Assembly (NCBI GenBank): GCA_028335825.1
Contig: JAIOKI010000005.1
Span: 496,001-560,000, forward strand
Reading direction: 5' to 3'
Length of the DNA: 64,000 nt
Origin: Nosema muscidifuracis
Taxonomy: Eukaryota; Microsporidia; Nosematidae
A program made the translations under genes and the position numbers. Below the pieces are notes generated by a model. It saw only the letters and a program-made list of their open reading frames with translations. It did no database searches and was not told the origin of the DNA. Below are positions 9,760 through 21,349 of this stretch, in pieces. The number at the start of each line of letters is the position of its first letter. Within the stretch, counting starts at the first letter, position 1.

Positions 9760-10107
9760 AATCTGATACAAAAGTAGCTAATTTATTAGCAATAAAAGAA
9801 TTAAATTCTGACCTGGGAGGGGTTTGGCTTAAAGCTGCATATTATGCCGTAGCATTCCGCTGAACTGAGTTGTGTTCTTAAATGGTGTATTGAACCAGGC
9901 GATAACCCAAAATCCTGCTGAACGCAGGTCTCAGTCATTATGACTGAAGGATTTTAATTAATCCTAAGGGGTTCCCAATCTTCCTACAAGCAAGACCTTT
10001 ATGGTATGCTGGTGTGTGTCACATAATATTGGATGTAGAGGTTTTTACTTGCTGTGTGGCTTTTCTCTCTTATTTCAATAAATTATTTTATTTTTATTTT
10101 TTTTATT
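9760..10107 (+). other. LINE-A 3' UTR with T-rich tail
   Basis: Non-coding 3' region of LINE-A copy 1. It holds a folded segment (see 9904-9973), a downstream hairpin around GGTGTGTGTCAC, an AATAAA at the end, and then a run of T with scattered A in place of poly(A). The same 3' UTR recurs behind the truncated LINE-A at 60369-60712. A recognisably related one belongs to LINE-B (59400-59735). Confidence 0.85.
9904..9973 (+). promoter_or_regulatory. Structured RNA element in LINE-A 3' UTR
   Basis: Predicted multi-branch fold. Closing stem AACCC (9904-9908) pairs with GGGTT (9969-9973). Hairpin 1 is CCTGC (9914-9918) with GCAGG (9924-9928). Hairpin 2 is TCAGTCA (9931-9937), loop TTA, TGACTGA (9941-9947). 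The unpaired stretch before the closing strand (TCCTAAGG) is conserved in LINE-B, while stem sequences differ but still pair. By analogy with R2 and stringent-type LINEs it may be the recognition site for the element's reverse transcriptase; that role is inferred. Confidence 0.7.
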
Positions 10108-10109
10108 AT

Positions 10110-11030
10110 CTCTTATAAGAAAACAAGCCATGAAGTGTCACATGGCAACAAGAATGTTCTTCTAAAGAAGAAAGAAAATCTGAAGATAGAGTTTCAAAGA
10201 AAAAAATAGCCCTCAATATGGCTAGCAAAAAGAACATTGAGAGAGAGACTAAAAGTAAGAGGGTCCCAGTAAAACCACAGAAAAACTGGGCCAAGGAGCT
10301 ATCAAAGGAAGCTCTCATAAAATTAATCAAGGAAGGCAAATCTCCATCCAACTGCAAGTTTAGATGTGTTCTGATGTCTGGGCTTGCCACAGAAGGGAAG
10401 CATCAATCAAGAGACACGTGGGCTGCTCTGCTGGATGTGGAGACAAAGGATCTCCCTTTGATAAAAATATTTGACGATAATGACATCATGTTACTACTGG
10501 TTAGAGAAAGTGTCTGTTACAGTGTGACTGAGAAAATAAAAAGCTGTTTTTAAAGAAGTCAGATTTTGTGAAGTTGAGATGTTCTTTAAAGAATTCCTCA
10601 CCACAAAGAAAGAAGTTGTGTTGGGAGAGTTACTGAGGCTCTCCAAAACTTACAGTAAGTTTATACCACTTGTAGAAGCGTAAAGTATATTAAGAAAGTG
10701 TTAAGTAAAGAGGACCCAGACTATGGGTCTTTTGTATACTTAGGAAAGATGACGGGTGAGCCTGCCCGAGAGAAAAAAGACTCTAGAAATGAATAAAATA
10801 TTCAGTATATCTAGGTCCTGTTTTTATAGGAAATTTTCTTCCTTTAAAAAGAAAAATTTGTTTAACTTACTAGATAAGAAAATCTATGATTTAGTTGAAT
10901 CAAGAAAAATTAGTAGTACAATTATTCATTCCAAAAGGCTTAAGTGTCTAAAGTCTCTCATAATGAGAAGAAATATATGGAGGAGAAGAGTACAAGAAAA
11001 TATTGTGTTATATAAGAAAGAGTCCTCCCT
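10110..11030 (+). pseudogene. LINE-C relic: ORF1 C-terminus and ORF2 start
   Basis: Begins directly behind the T-rich tail of LINE-A copy 1. Open from 10218 to 10553, it encodes a diverged version of the ORF1 core (KLIKEGKSPSNCKFRCVLMSG, then a DIMLLLVRESV block). It then continues after a frame change near 10550 through FKEFLTTKKEVV and FIPLVEAY to a TAA at 10794-10796. A basic ORF2-like N-terminus starts at ATG 10789 and is lost by ~11030. ORF1 stop and ORF2 ATG overlap as ATGAATAA, the same arrangement as in LINE-A. It is a 5'- and 3'-truncated, moderately decayed third LINE family. A relative lies on the minus strand at 44.4-46.1 kb. Confidence 0.7.
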
Positions 11031-11250
11031 AGAAAACCAACCGATAGTTGTTTTCGGCTGGTTATAATGGAAGGTCTATCATCAGGAGAAGGCCATAAAA
11101 ATTTAGCTATATGGGCTAAGATATTGGGTGTTAAGAAGTCAGACATTCCTTACATAAAAGATATCAGTGGGAAAACGATTCTCTTAGTAAGATATGAAGC
11201 TGTTTGGAGAGTGGCAGATTGTTTTGAAAAACTGCTAAAAATTTAGATAC
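11031..11250 (+). pseudogene. LINE-A-like ORF1 fragment
   Basis: About 220 nt closely matching the ORF1 core of LINE-A from the CGGCTGGTTA block (5640) to about 5810 (EGLSSGEGHKNLAIWAKILG, then GKTILLVRYEAV). It ends abruptly in an unrelated stop. It is more diverged than the other LINE-A copies but clearly the same family. It is joined to LINE-C relic sequence at ~11030, so this is a chimeric junction. Confidence 0.75.
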
Positions 11251-12290
11251 ATCAAGGATCTAAATTCTGTCAAATAGTTTTTCTCAGTGTAAAAAGTGAC
11301 CGTTTGGTCCTGTTTTCACTGGTAATTTTTTAGGGGTAAAAATAAAATAATTAAATATTAAAAAATTCAATTATTTGTCACTTAGTAAATTTTTAAGTTA
11401 TTTTTTATTAAATACCATTTGGTTCTTTATGTTTGAATTAAAGAATAGTATCTCTTTACAGGATTTGAAATTTATACTGATTGAGATAAAAACGAAAAAA
11501 GTTGATATTTATTTTGAAAAATTGTTGTTTGACTTAAATATAATTTTAATAATTTTTTATAAGTTTATAATTCTGAAAACTCTGTTTGAAAATTGACCAT
11601 ATTGTCAGTCTCGTAAACATTTTTAAAATGTTGTATTTGTTGGATGCTGCACATTCAGTTCCAGACTATAAAAGTAAGCAAATAGCATTTCAAAGAATGA
11701 AACTGTGAAGCTACTCATGAATATTTTTATGCTAATTTTTCTTGTATGTTTTCGTTAAGACTAATGTTAAATTAATTCCTCCAAAAAATATTAAATAATT
11801 TTTATAAAAGGAAAGAATAAAAAGAATTATATCAAAATATTTAACAATAATATTATCGAGTATTATAAATTGAACGTAGTCCACAGGCTTATGGAAGAAA
11901 CATTGTTTTATATCTGAATCAAGGATTTCATATTAGCATATCCTCCGTAGAAGTATGTTTTATTGCGTAAATATTATGGATATAATGAGCTCTCGTAAAG
12001 CGAACCTAATAAATTATACGTGTTCATTTGAAGTGTTATTTATAAATATTATTTAATTTAGATGAAAAAAATATTTAATCATGGATTTCGGTGATAAATA
12101 CATTTTGTAGAAATGAGATTGAATATAATAATTTAATTTTCAGAAATAAACATTTTATTTATCAAATCTCTGTAATTTATTTATGTCATTAAATTGCTTA
12201 TTGATATAAAATGTAAGTTTATTATATTTCCCCTTTCATTTTATGTAATTCACGTGTTTATATTCATCTGTCCTTTCCAATAAGTCTATC
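11251..12290 (+). other. AT-rich spacer without recognisable gene
   Basis: About 1 kb of very AT-rich DNA. One 73-codon open frame at 11375-11596 is Leu/Ile/Phe-rich low-complexity sequence that I do not regard as a gene. A block at 11639-11710 resembles repeats near 15.4 and 18.5 kb. Nothing else recognised. Confidence 0.6.
11639..11710 (+). repeat. Possible solo copy of an LTR-like repeat
   Basis: The stretch GCACATTCAGTTCCAG…AAAAGTAA…ATAGCA resembles 18478-18540 (CACACATTCAGTTTCAAAATATGAAAG…) and more weakly 15399-15455. It is diverged and short, so it could be a worn solo LTR of the fossil at 15.4-18.7 kb. Confidence 0.35.
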
Positions 12291-12299
12291 GTTTCTTCT

Positions 12300-15250
12300 C
12301 CTGATTTTCTTTATTTTGTTGCATCAAATTTATTTACAAATACTTAATCATTTATATTATATTAATCCTATTTTATTTAGCTGTTTTGTCTTTTTGTTAT
12401 CTTCCTAAATGTACTTATTTGTTTTTCATCGGGAGTTAAAAAATTATATCCATACAATTTCTTAAATGATAAATGTAGTATTGATATTTTGTAATTTATA
12501 TCTAGTCTTGTATGTATTCTTTTCACTATCTTTTCATTATTGAACATTATAATAGTCTCCGCTATCATTTCGTTTAAAGGTATCATCTAGAATAATACTA
12601 TTTTGTCTTAGATATTCATTGTATTCTTTGTTTATAATTTCTTTTTTTATCTGTTATTATGTATTTAATTGTTTTTTCGTTCATTCTTCTAGACATGAAA
12701 GTTCATGAGGCTTATGTTAGATAATAGACTCAATTGTACCTCGTAAATATTTCAGTTGCTGTAAGAAAGTATTCTTCAATTTGTCGCTGGAAGTTTTATA
12801 CTTAAATAGTTTAATGTATCTACATTATCCATACAATTTTTACTTCTATTAAGCAGTTTATTATTACTTTAGAGCTTTTTATATTCTTTTAGAACATATC
12901 ACAATCTTCGATAACTTTCTTGATCGTTTTTTTCACATATTTGCAATCATAGAATTTTTTATATTATAATAAGTCACTTGCATATCTGAATAACTAAAAA
13001 CTTCTAAATGAAATTGATGAACTTTTTTTTTACTTCTTCTGTGATAATTATTCTTTGTTTTTGCCTCTTTTCAATTATTTTGAATCTTATTTGTAGTTTC
13101 GCTTTTTTTACCTATCTTTTGCATATTGATCTATTGGGTTTATAAATTCTTATTTCATTTCTTTTACTTTAAATGACTCCAGTTTGAACTTCTTGAATTC
13201 TTCCGTGTCTAAATAAAAGCCAGATCAGGTAATCTGCGATTATATTCTCTTTACCTTCTATTGTATTGAGACAATAATTATATTCGTTCAGTAATAATTT
13301 CCATATTCTTATTCTATCGCTATTTTGTTTTGAATAGTAGAATTCTGTTATCTGTATAAATTTCAATGTAATTTCACGGTATTATATTTCTACATTCGTC
13401 AGATAATATTTAATTCTGTAATTTTTATTTCTTCTTTAGTTTTTATATGATCTCTATAATTTCTGGACTTATGTTTGGTATAAAATTTCTATCCCAGTCT
13501 AGTATACTTATAATTTTTTGAATATTTCGTTTACTCTTTACCATCGATTTCTGTATGGTTCTAAACTTTGTTGAGTACCTTTGAAGACTCTATTATCTAT
13601 AATATCCATCTGATCTGTTATAAACTCTGATTTTTAAAGTTAATCTTTACATTATACTTTCTTAGTCTTCTTAATACCTCAAGTGATTTTTTTCATGTTC
13701 ATAGATATCTTTTGCTGAAAATATAATATTGACATGTATATTGAAACGTTTTTTATATCTTAAAGTATTTCTATCATGACATTTTAAAACAATTTGAATC
13801 CTATTTAATACAAAAGCAAACTTGTGCATTTTAATCTTCTTCCTAGTATATTGAATATCAAAAATTATTTATATTAATTATCTAATCTTAATTGAAAAAA
13901 ACTATTTAAAAGATCTACCTAGTTAGTACAGATTTTATTCAGAGCCCTGGGAAATTGTATTATTTAATGGATTATATGTATTTGTCTTTATAATCTACTA
14001 CTAAAATTATTTTCCATTTTTTTAATGATAAATATCGGACCGAAGTAACTTTAGTTACTTTCCTATATAATTTCATTTTCTTAAATCCTCTGTATCTATT
14101 CTTTAGTTTCTGTTGGTCATGTTTATAGAATTTCATAATGTAAGTTTTTTGTATTACGAAATATTTATCTGTTTCTATTGCTGCTAGATTTGTACTTTTA
14201 AGATATACTTTAATTTCTTTATTTAGGAATTCTGTTTTAATAAAGTATAGTTTTTCTTAAAAAAATATCAAGTTCTTATTGGTCCTTCAGTAATTTTTTT
14301 ATTCCAGCCCTGTTCAGTTTCAAATTATTTTTCTTTTAAGTAGTCAATTACCATCTTAGTCTGAAAATCAAATAAATTTACTAATATTATATTCGTTGGA
14401 AAGCTTTAGTATAAGTAGAGTTTTACATTGACCTACTGTAAGCCATTTTCGGTACTTATGTTGAATTCTACTGTTTTATTTGTGCAGATTATTTCTTTGT
14501 CATCTTTGAATAAAAATTGTAACAGTTTAGCACATTATTTCAAGATAAAGTTGTGTTTGGAACCCTAGCCTACATTTACTGTATACATATGTTTTAGAAT
14601 GATTACATCAGTCTATAAAATCTCAAGAGAACTAAATTGTTTGTACATTAAGAAAGAGATTGTATAATTCTTACTAATTTTTTTTGAAGTCTTATTAGTT
14701 TCATTCGTATATATATTTGCTTATTTTTCTTATTTCTTAACCTTCAGATTCACTTATATGTTGTTGGATTTATTTATCTTCAATAACTATCTTTAATTCT
14801 TTAATTCTTCTATTCTTTTATATCTTCTAATATATCTTGTACTTCTTAAAGACCTTTTTATTCGAAAATTCTTGATATTCCTACTTATTCCTAGCATAAT
14901 AGATCTTGCAATATTCTCTTATTTTGGTTATCGTGGCATTCTGTAAGATAATAACAAACACCAAGTCCTGCATTTATCTTGTTATAGAGTTATTTGATAA
15001 AAATACGGTAACTTGTCAATTCTATTTGAACTATGAAATGATATTTGTTGTGCTTTAGTTACATTGAAGATAGTAAGTAGCGCTTGTTTTCGTCTGACTT
15101 TTCGATAAGTTTAAAGCTGTCTTCTATTACGTCGTTTATCAGATCCATTGTATTTAATCTTAATTGTTTTCGGAACAAGCATATCACAACATACGTATTC
15201 TAGCTTTTGAAACTAGTCTTCTATGTTGACACTTTTGAGATTATCTATAT
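12300..15250 (-). mobile_element. Ty3/gypsy retroelement fossil (RT, RNase H, integrase remains)
   Basis: Old, heavily broken element on the minus strand with very many breaks. Reading leftward, the reverse transcriptase lies at about 14.1-13.5 kb (recognisable strings include FAFVLNR and KDIYEHEKNHLEVLRRLRKY). The C-terminal RNase H edge is at 13.37-13.2 kb (TIEGKENIIADYL), and a probable integrase-side remnant lies at 12.6-12.4 kb. The part above 14.2 kb may be gag/protease but is not readable. RT before RNase H before integrase is the Ty3/gypsy order. No clear terminal repeats were found. Confidence 0.72.
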
Positions 15251-15384
15251 GTTTTTTTCGTATTATACTTATAAAATCGAAGTTTTATTTATTTTTCCGA
15301 GACATAATGTATGTCATTATATTTATTATCAACATAAAATGTTGGTTCACCACACAGATATAAACTTATAAGCAAATTATTATG

Positions 15385-15610
15385 ATAAAAATGTGTGATG
15401 CTCCACCACATTCTCATTGGAAAGATATTTGCTTTCAAAATGAAACTTAATTCAATACATAGAGGTATAAAAGATAAGAAAAATTAATCATTTACGATTA
15501 GCTTTATTTATTAGAGTTATATTGTAATACGAAATAATATATGTTAAAAATATATTTTATACATAAAAGAAGAGAAAAATTGAAGGTGTTTCAAAGCTTG
15601 CCACAAATGC
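15385..15610 (+). repeat. Left LTR-like repeat
   Basis: Diverged direct repeat of 18470-18665. The best-conserved part is ATATTTTATACATAAAAGAA followed by TTGAAGGTGTTTCAAAGC, against TATATTTGACATACAAAAGA followed by CCGAAGGTGTCTCTAAAC on the right. Exact ends not determined. Confidence 0.45.
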
Positions 15611-18469
15611 CTTTGCATTTGAGTAATGCTTCGAAGTTAATAATATATTTGGAATCAGATATCTCATAGCTGCAAATCTAAGAACTTTAGAAATGATAAT
15701 TTAGAATAAGGCTTTAATATCATCTTTAGAAAGAAAAAGAGATCAAATGAGAAATATACATGATGAAATGCTAATAAGAATTTGAGAAACAGGAAATAAA
15801 ACAAAATAATAATTATATTAGAAATATCTCTTAGATAAAGAATTGGTTTCATATATTTGAAGGAAAAATATCAAAATCATGAGATAAACTAAAAAATAGT
15901 AATTAACATTTCATTAAGCATTCTTTTGAATATCTATGAAGGTATGGAGATAAGTCCAAGAGTAGTATATTAAAAGATTAGAAAATAAATATGATGAAAA
16001 TAACCTAATAGAAAAGATATGGTTTAGAAATTAAGAAGAGAAACTGTAACTGAGATATTATGCAGTATGTTTTATAGAAATTAATTAAATTGAGAAAAAT
16101 TTAAAACTATAATTTAATAAAAATAATGGATGAATAATTTACTAAATAGAAGAACAACAAACAGAACATGCCAAAGTGAAATGTTATTATTGCACGAAAA
16201 AATCGCTATTCATAATATTACTCAGATAAATAAAATTACGAACCTATAAATTCCATAAATGAAAATATTGTTTCTTATGATTTATATATCGAAAACATAA
16301 AGATTAATAAGATAAATTTATTGTTGAGTTTTATGGAAAACTATATAAATATATAATAAAAAGTAAACTGCTATGTCGTTGAAAGATCGTGTAAATCTGA
16401 AAAAAACTAATAATCAATTCAAATTTATAATGATCTAAATTTAAAGTGATTAGAGCTATAAATTTAAGTGTGGATAAAAATCAAAAGATTATGAAGACTT
16501 TTAGTATCATAGATAACATTAAGAATGAAGAATTAATTAAGATTAATTTTTGTCCAAAAAGATCTAAAGAAAGTAAGATGTAACCAATAGAATGTTCTGT
16601 AGATACTAAGGATAACACACCAATATAAACGTTACAAGATAAAAATATTTGGAAGAGAGCAATTCATCATTAAAATAATATATTTAGTTAGAAAAATTAA
16701 AAACTAATATTGTGTCTAATTCAGAAAAAAATGAATGATATTGTCGATATAATTGTATTCGAAATCCTCAAAAACTAATATCATTATTGCACGGTAAGAA
16801 ATATTTTTTTCGAATTATTTTAATAAAATATGTTAGAATGAAGACAGCATTTTACACAAAAAAAATTGATGCAACTCATGCTTTGTGACCATTAGAGAAG
16901 TGCGATTAGTATACATTGAAGATATATTAATTATTATAGTAATTAATTAAGAACTTTTAGAAAGTATTGCAATGATTAAAAGAATATAATCTTATAGAAA
17001 ACATAGAAAAGTAAATTAAAAATTGAAAATATAAAGTTTTTAAGATATGAGAAATTCTTTAATATAAGGCAACTTAGTTTAGACAGAGTGCAAGGAATAT
17101 CAGATTACGAAAGTCCAAAAATAAAAAAGATCTTCAGATATTTATAGTTATTATTAATTACGATGGACAATTCGTATAAGTACTATTAGACTTATTATAT
17201 CAACTATATAGGCTAATTTTAAGAGATTAAATTTATATTTTGAGATAAAAAGAGAAAGTATTCAAAATAATTTAGAAGACATTGAAAACTAAATTGACAT
17301 TATTTATCTCAGATGTTAATGGATATTTTACAAGTGAAACAGAACAAAAAACAAATTGTTTACTTATCAAGAACTTTAAATTAAGAAGAAAGAGAAGCTT
17401 TAATGAATTAATAAGCAAGAAGAAACTCTAATATTATTTGATTAAATAAATTTTTATTTTAATGACTTATCACAGAGCAATATAATTTATAAAGATAAAG
17501 TTGGAATTATGGTCAAAGGATACAGCGATGGTTTTATCTGTTCAAAAATTTAATTTTTATGTTAAGTATAGAAAATATAATGAACTAATATCAGCATATG
17601 TACTAATGAGAATACAATCAAAGAATATTAATAATAAAATCTATCTTCAACCATTTATATAAGATGATCTTGAAAGGAATATTATAAAAATCGCATAGGA
17701 CTAAATCATAGAAAAAAGATATAGAAAAGAATAGTGTTATAGTATCACTGAGAAAAATAAATTATATACTCCAGAAATGTTGAATTTGCATGCGAAAATG
17801 CAAGAAACATTTTAATACAAGGAATTTCAAGTATATTTTTTCTATGAAGAATTGCATTTGACATACCAGAACTAAAAAAGAATAATTTAGTCATTCTTGG
17901 CATTGATTATTTTAGCAGAAATATATTTGGTAAATACTTGAAAAAAAAGATGCATGTAAAATATTGAATTTTATCAAAGATTTTAATAAGAAATAATGAC
18001 AGAGAATTTAATGATGAATTGTTGAACAAATGGTGTAAAAAATAAAAAGAACATTTTCTTTTTTCTATTATTTTTAGAGTAATGATAGAAGAGCAATTTC
18101 AACAATAAGAGATACTTTAAAACAATCCAAAGGACCTACTAAGAATACAATATCAAAGTTTTTGGATGAATACAATAATACTTTACATCGTGAAATTAAA
18201 CTTACACTGAATAAAGTGTTCATTTTTGAAAATTAAAATGCAATACTGAGACATCGACAGAACTGTTTGAAAGAATTTGAAATTATGAATGTAATTTCAG
18301 AAAGTTAAGATTAATGAAAATGACATAATTAAAAAGAAAATTAGTATTCAATGATAGATAATAGATTAAATAAATAAAATTAATAAAAAACAATAGTAAG
18401 TGATAAGTATTAAATTAAAGTTAGTAAAAAAAAACTAATAAATACGTCAACCAACTCAATAGGCTTGAC

Positions 18470-18665
18470 AAGGCGATACTGATTGTCACACATTCAGTTT
18501 CAAAATATGAAAGTAAAAAATAGCACTATGAAGAATTATAAATTGTTTATGTTTGAAAACTTCATTTCAGATATTTTATATATGTAAATTACTATAAATA
18601 AATGATGTTCAATAAAATATATTTGACATACAAAAGAAAAAGAGACCGAAGGTGTCTCTAAACTC
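18470..18665 (+). repeat. Right LTR-like repeat
   Basis: Partner of the repeat at 15385-15610. Contains CACACATTCAGTTTC near its left end, also resembled at 11639-11710. Confidence 0.45.
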
Positions 18666-18669
18666 AGTA

Positions 18670-20950
18670 GTAATGTTAAAATTTATAACCAAATAAAATA
18701 TAATATAGTCTATACATATTGCTATTTACAAGTTGCACTTACTTATAAACATATTTCGATTTATTTCTCGAATTAAATATTGTCTACATCATCTTTATTT
18801 TCTTGATATTTAACGCGTAGCCAGAGCCAACTCAGGCACTTTTAATTTTCAGCTTTCAATAGTTATATTTAATATTTTGATCTGAATATTTTTCATTCCT
18901 TTATTGTTCAAATCTAGTTCTGTTATATAGTGTTTGTGATTTTTTTCAGAATACAATTCGCGTTTTGTATTTGGGAAGCAGCTCGCAGTATTTAGTTAAT
19001 AAATCGTACTTATATTTCTTTACATTTCAACTATTTCAAGTTATCCAAAGAAGTGACTTCTACCTCATGGTTAAATTACTTATTATATCAAGAACACATA
19101 TATCTGACTTATAGATTTAACTCTAAATTCGATTTGCAACTTGTATCTTCTCTTTCATTCGTCATACATCCTGGACATGATTATTTATTATCTTTTTATT
19201 AGTAATAATAATGTATTCTATTAAGTCATTTGATTTAGCAGGTTTCTGTTCTTTTAAGAATTATGCTTTTATTAATTCTGCACTTTAATTTAGTATTATT
19301 GCGCTCTAAACTAATTATAAAAATTATTACTTTGGTGTTTATTGTCGTTTGCTCTTTATTATTATTAGCCAATTGTTTCAACGATTTTTTTGTTGTAACT
19401 ACAATTTCTTTCAACTCATTTTTATTATTTTGCAGGCAGCTTTAATCACTATTAAAGATAATATGATTAGTAACAAATCTTATATGTCAATTTAATTTAT
19501 ATGTGTAGATATATCTCATTAATATTTTACTCAATAAATAAGATATAAAACAAATAAGAGAAAGAAGATCTTATCTTCTCGTAGTATTCTTTTATATCTT
19601 ATTTATTGAGTACAGATGCATTTTTATTCTATATTAGAGGCTCTATTTCAATTTTAGTCATTTGAGGGTTTGAAATACACGGACACATTCCCAAGCTTTA
19701 TATGTACTAATTTAAATATTATGTGTAACAGAGTCGAAAGATTTTTAAATTTATACAAGAAGTATTCATTTTGGTTGAATTTGCATTATTAATCATTATA
19801 TTAGTCAGTGATTGCACCTTTGCTGCCTGTTTCTTTTTTATTAAGCCTATTTCCTTTTCTAAAAAACATTTTTATTATCGTTTAGATTATTGTGATAATA
19901 CTTAATATTAATTTATACATTTTCAAAATACATGTGATATAACTAAAATATTTTTTTCAGAAAAAAGATGTTATTTACGTGAACAATATGTAATGTCTCT
20001 GTAGAACCATTTGTCATTTTTTCATCATGTATTGTCAGACTATATTATTTAGATTTTCAATTAAATAATTGTATATTCCATCCTGTCTCATGACTTTTCA
20101 ATTCGATAGTGTAATCAATATTTTGCAAATTTCTTAATGCTAGATAATATTAGCATCCTGTAGTTTATGATCGTGCTGTAGATCTTTTTTATTTGATTTT
20201 TGGGTCTTTTTTATCTAACTTATGATTTTGTTTTCAGTTATTTTCTTGGGAGATAGTTATAGGCCATTTTCATGCAACTCAAAATTTATGTTCTTGTTTC
20301 TCAATTTCTTTATTTCATAAACGTCATTTTTTCGAGAAAAAGATTATCTGTTAATATTCTTTAAACTTGTTCAGTACCAGTTTTTTTGCTATTGTCAGTT
20401 CATCTCCTACAAATTTTATTAATATAAATATTAGATTCTTTATGATATATTATTGCTTAGTTGCTTTATCATGGACGTGTTAAATTGCTTGAACGATTAT
20501 TATTAGGCTATGTATTTTTGTTTAATTAAAAATAACTAATTTTCCTTTTATTAAACATTTCGCCCAGTTTTCTCGTATTAATATTTACTTAATTGAGAGA
20601 TTTTGGTCTAAATATTTCGTTCAGCATTTGATTTTTCTAATGAAATCGACATCATTCTACAGCTAATAACGTGTGCTTTTCTGCTTCATTAAAAAGTAAA
20701 CTTTAGAGATTTTTGTGTCGATTTTTACAGTATGGCACTATATATTTAAAATGTTCATCTAGGCATTTATTCACACGGGTTATGATGAATCTATGATCTT
20801 CCTTAGGATATTTCAATGTATATGCTTTAGAAATGACTAAATTCCAGCATGCTACTTATTTTGAAGTGGTTCCCTTTTTGTTTTTGTTAAAAGCTAATAT
20901 AGTGAGCATTCATTTGTTTCTTGCTCAGTCTTTGTATTTTTATTCTTCAT
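18670..20950 (-). mobile_element. Probable Ty3/gypsy fossil, minus strand
   Basis: Very decayed. On the minus strand, RT-like remains are faintly readable at about 20.9-20.5 kb (around CLDEHFKYIVPYC) and an RNase H-like edge at about 20.2 kb. Below 19.5 kb nothing is recognisable apart from a long inverted repeat at 19528-19612. The family call rests on weak strings and could be wrong. Confidence 0.35.
19528..19612. repeat. Nested perfect inverted repeat (85 bp)
   Basis: Outer arms at 19528-19550 and 19590-19612 are 23-bp perfect inverted repeats (TACTCAATAAAT… / …ATTTATTGAGTA). Between them AGAAGAT (19563-19569), loop CTT, ATCTTCT (19573-19579) forms a second perfect hairpin. In DNA this eroded, perfect arms stand out. 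A recent foldback or MITE-like insertion, or inversion by template switching, are possible explanations. Confidence 0.8.
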
Positions 20951-21349
20951 TTCTAGTTATGACAAATTGTCTTTTATTTAATTTTACTTACACTCAAAAT
21001 ATATAGAAATAATAATTAATTATTTATATATGTTACAGGAAAATTCAATTCTTATGGTTTGGAAAATTATTAGGTCGAGATCTTCAATGCTAAATGTATT
21101 ATCCTAAAATTTAATCAATATCACATAAAGTAATATTATTAGTTGCTGTGGTATTCATTGTGTGGTCTGGTCATACAAAGAAGATGCGTATTTAATATAT
21201 TGGTTTTATTTGTTTTTTCTAATCTCCTTGTGTTTAGTCTTATTACATCTTTTTAGGTTTTTATTTATGTTAAAAGTTAATTATAATTTAAATAAGCATC
21301 AAATTATGTTTATTTTCATAGTGCTATCTTCACACTTTTGCCACTGTCT
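20951..21349 (+). other. AT-rich DNA, no gene recognised
   Basis: Includes a 63-codon hydrophobic open frame at 21162-21353 made of Leu/Phe/Tyr codons expected from T-rich DNA. I see no family resemblance and do not call it. Confidence 0.5.

Larger units (their letters stand above)
4148..10107 (+). mobile_element. LINE-A copy 1: intact two-ORF APE-type non-LTR retrotransposon
   Basis: A ~5.96 kb element with ORF1 (4152-6059), ORF2 (6049-9759) and a ~350 nt 3' UTR ending in AATAAA followed by a T-rich tail. Both ORFs are open throughout. The order of APE endonuclease, reverse transcriptase and C-terminal CCHC motif matches R1/LOA/Jockey-like LINE clades, several of which insert in rDNA. Almost no leader precedes the ORF1 ATG. 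Copy 2 shares sequence from the same AAAAATGGGG boundary. The very high identity to copy 2 implies recent activity. Clade placement is inferred from domain order and not from a tree. Confidence 0.88.
15385..18665 (+). mobile_element. Ty3/gypsy retroelement fossil with worn LTR-like ends
   Basis: Old broken element of about 3.3 kb on the plus strand with many breaks. Segments of the RT end and RNase H lie at ~17.1-17.6 kb (YLSRTLN string), and integrase segments at ~17.85-18.25 kb (ILGIDYFSRNIFG, then FLDEYNNTLHREIKLT). Similar blocks at 15385-15610 and 18470-18665 look like diverged direct LTRs: both end with an AAAAGA…GAAGGTGT motif. Their divergence argues for considerable age. Confidence 0.62.
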
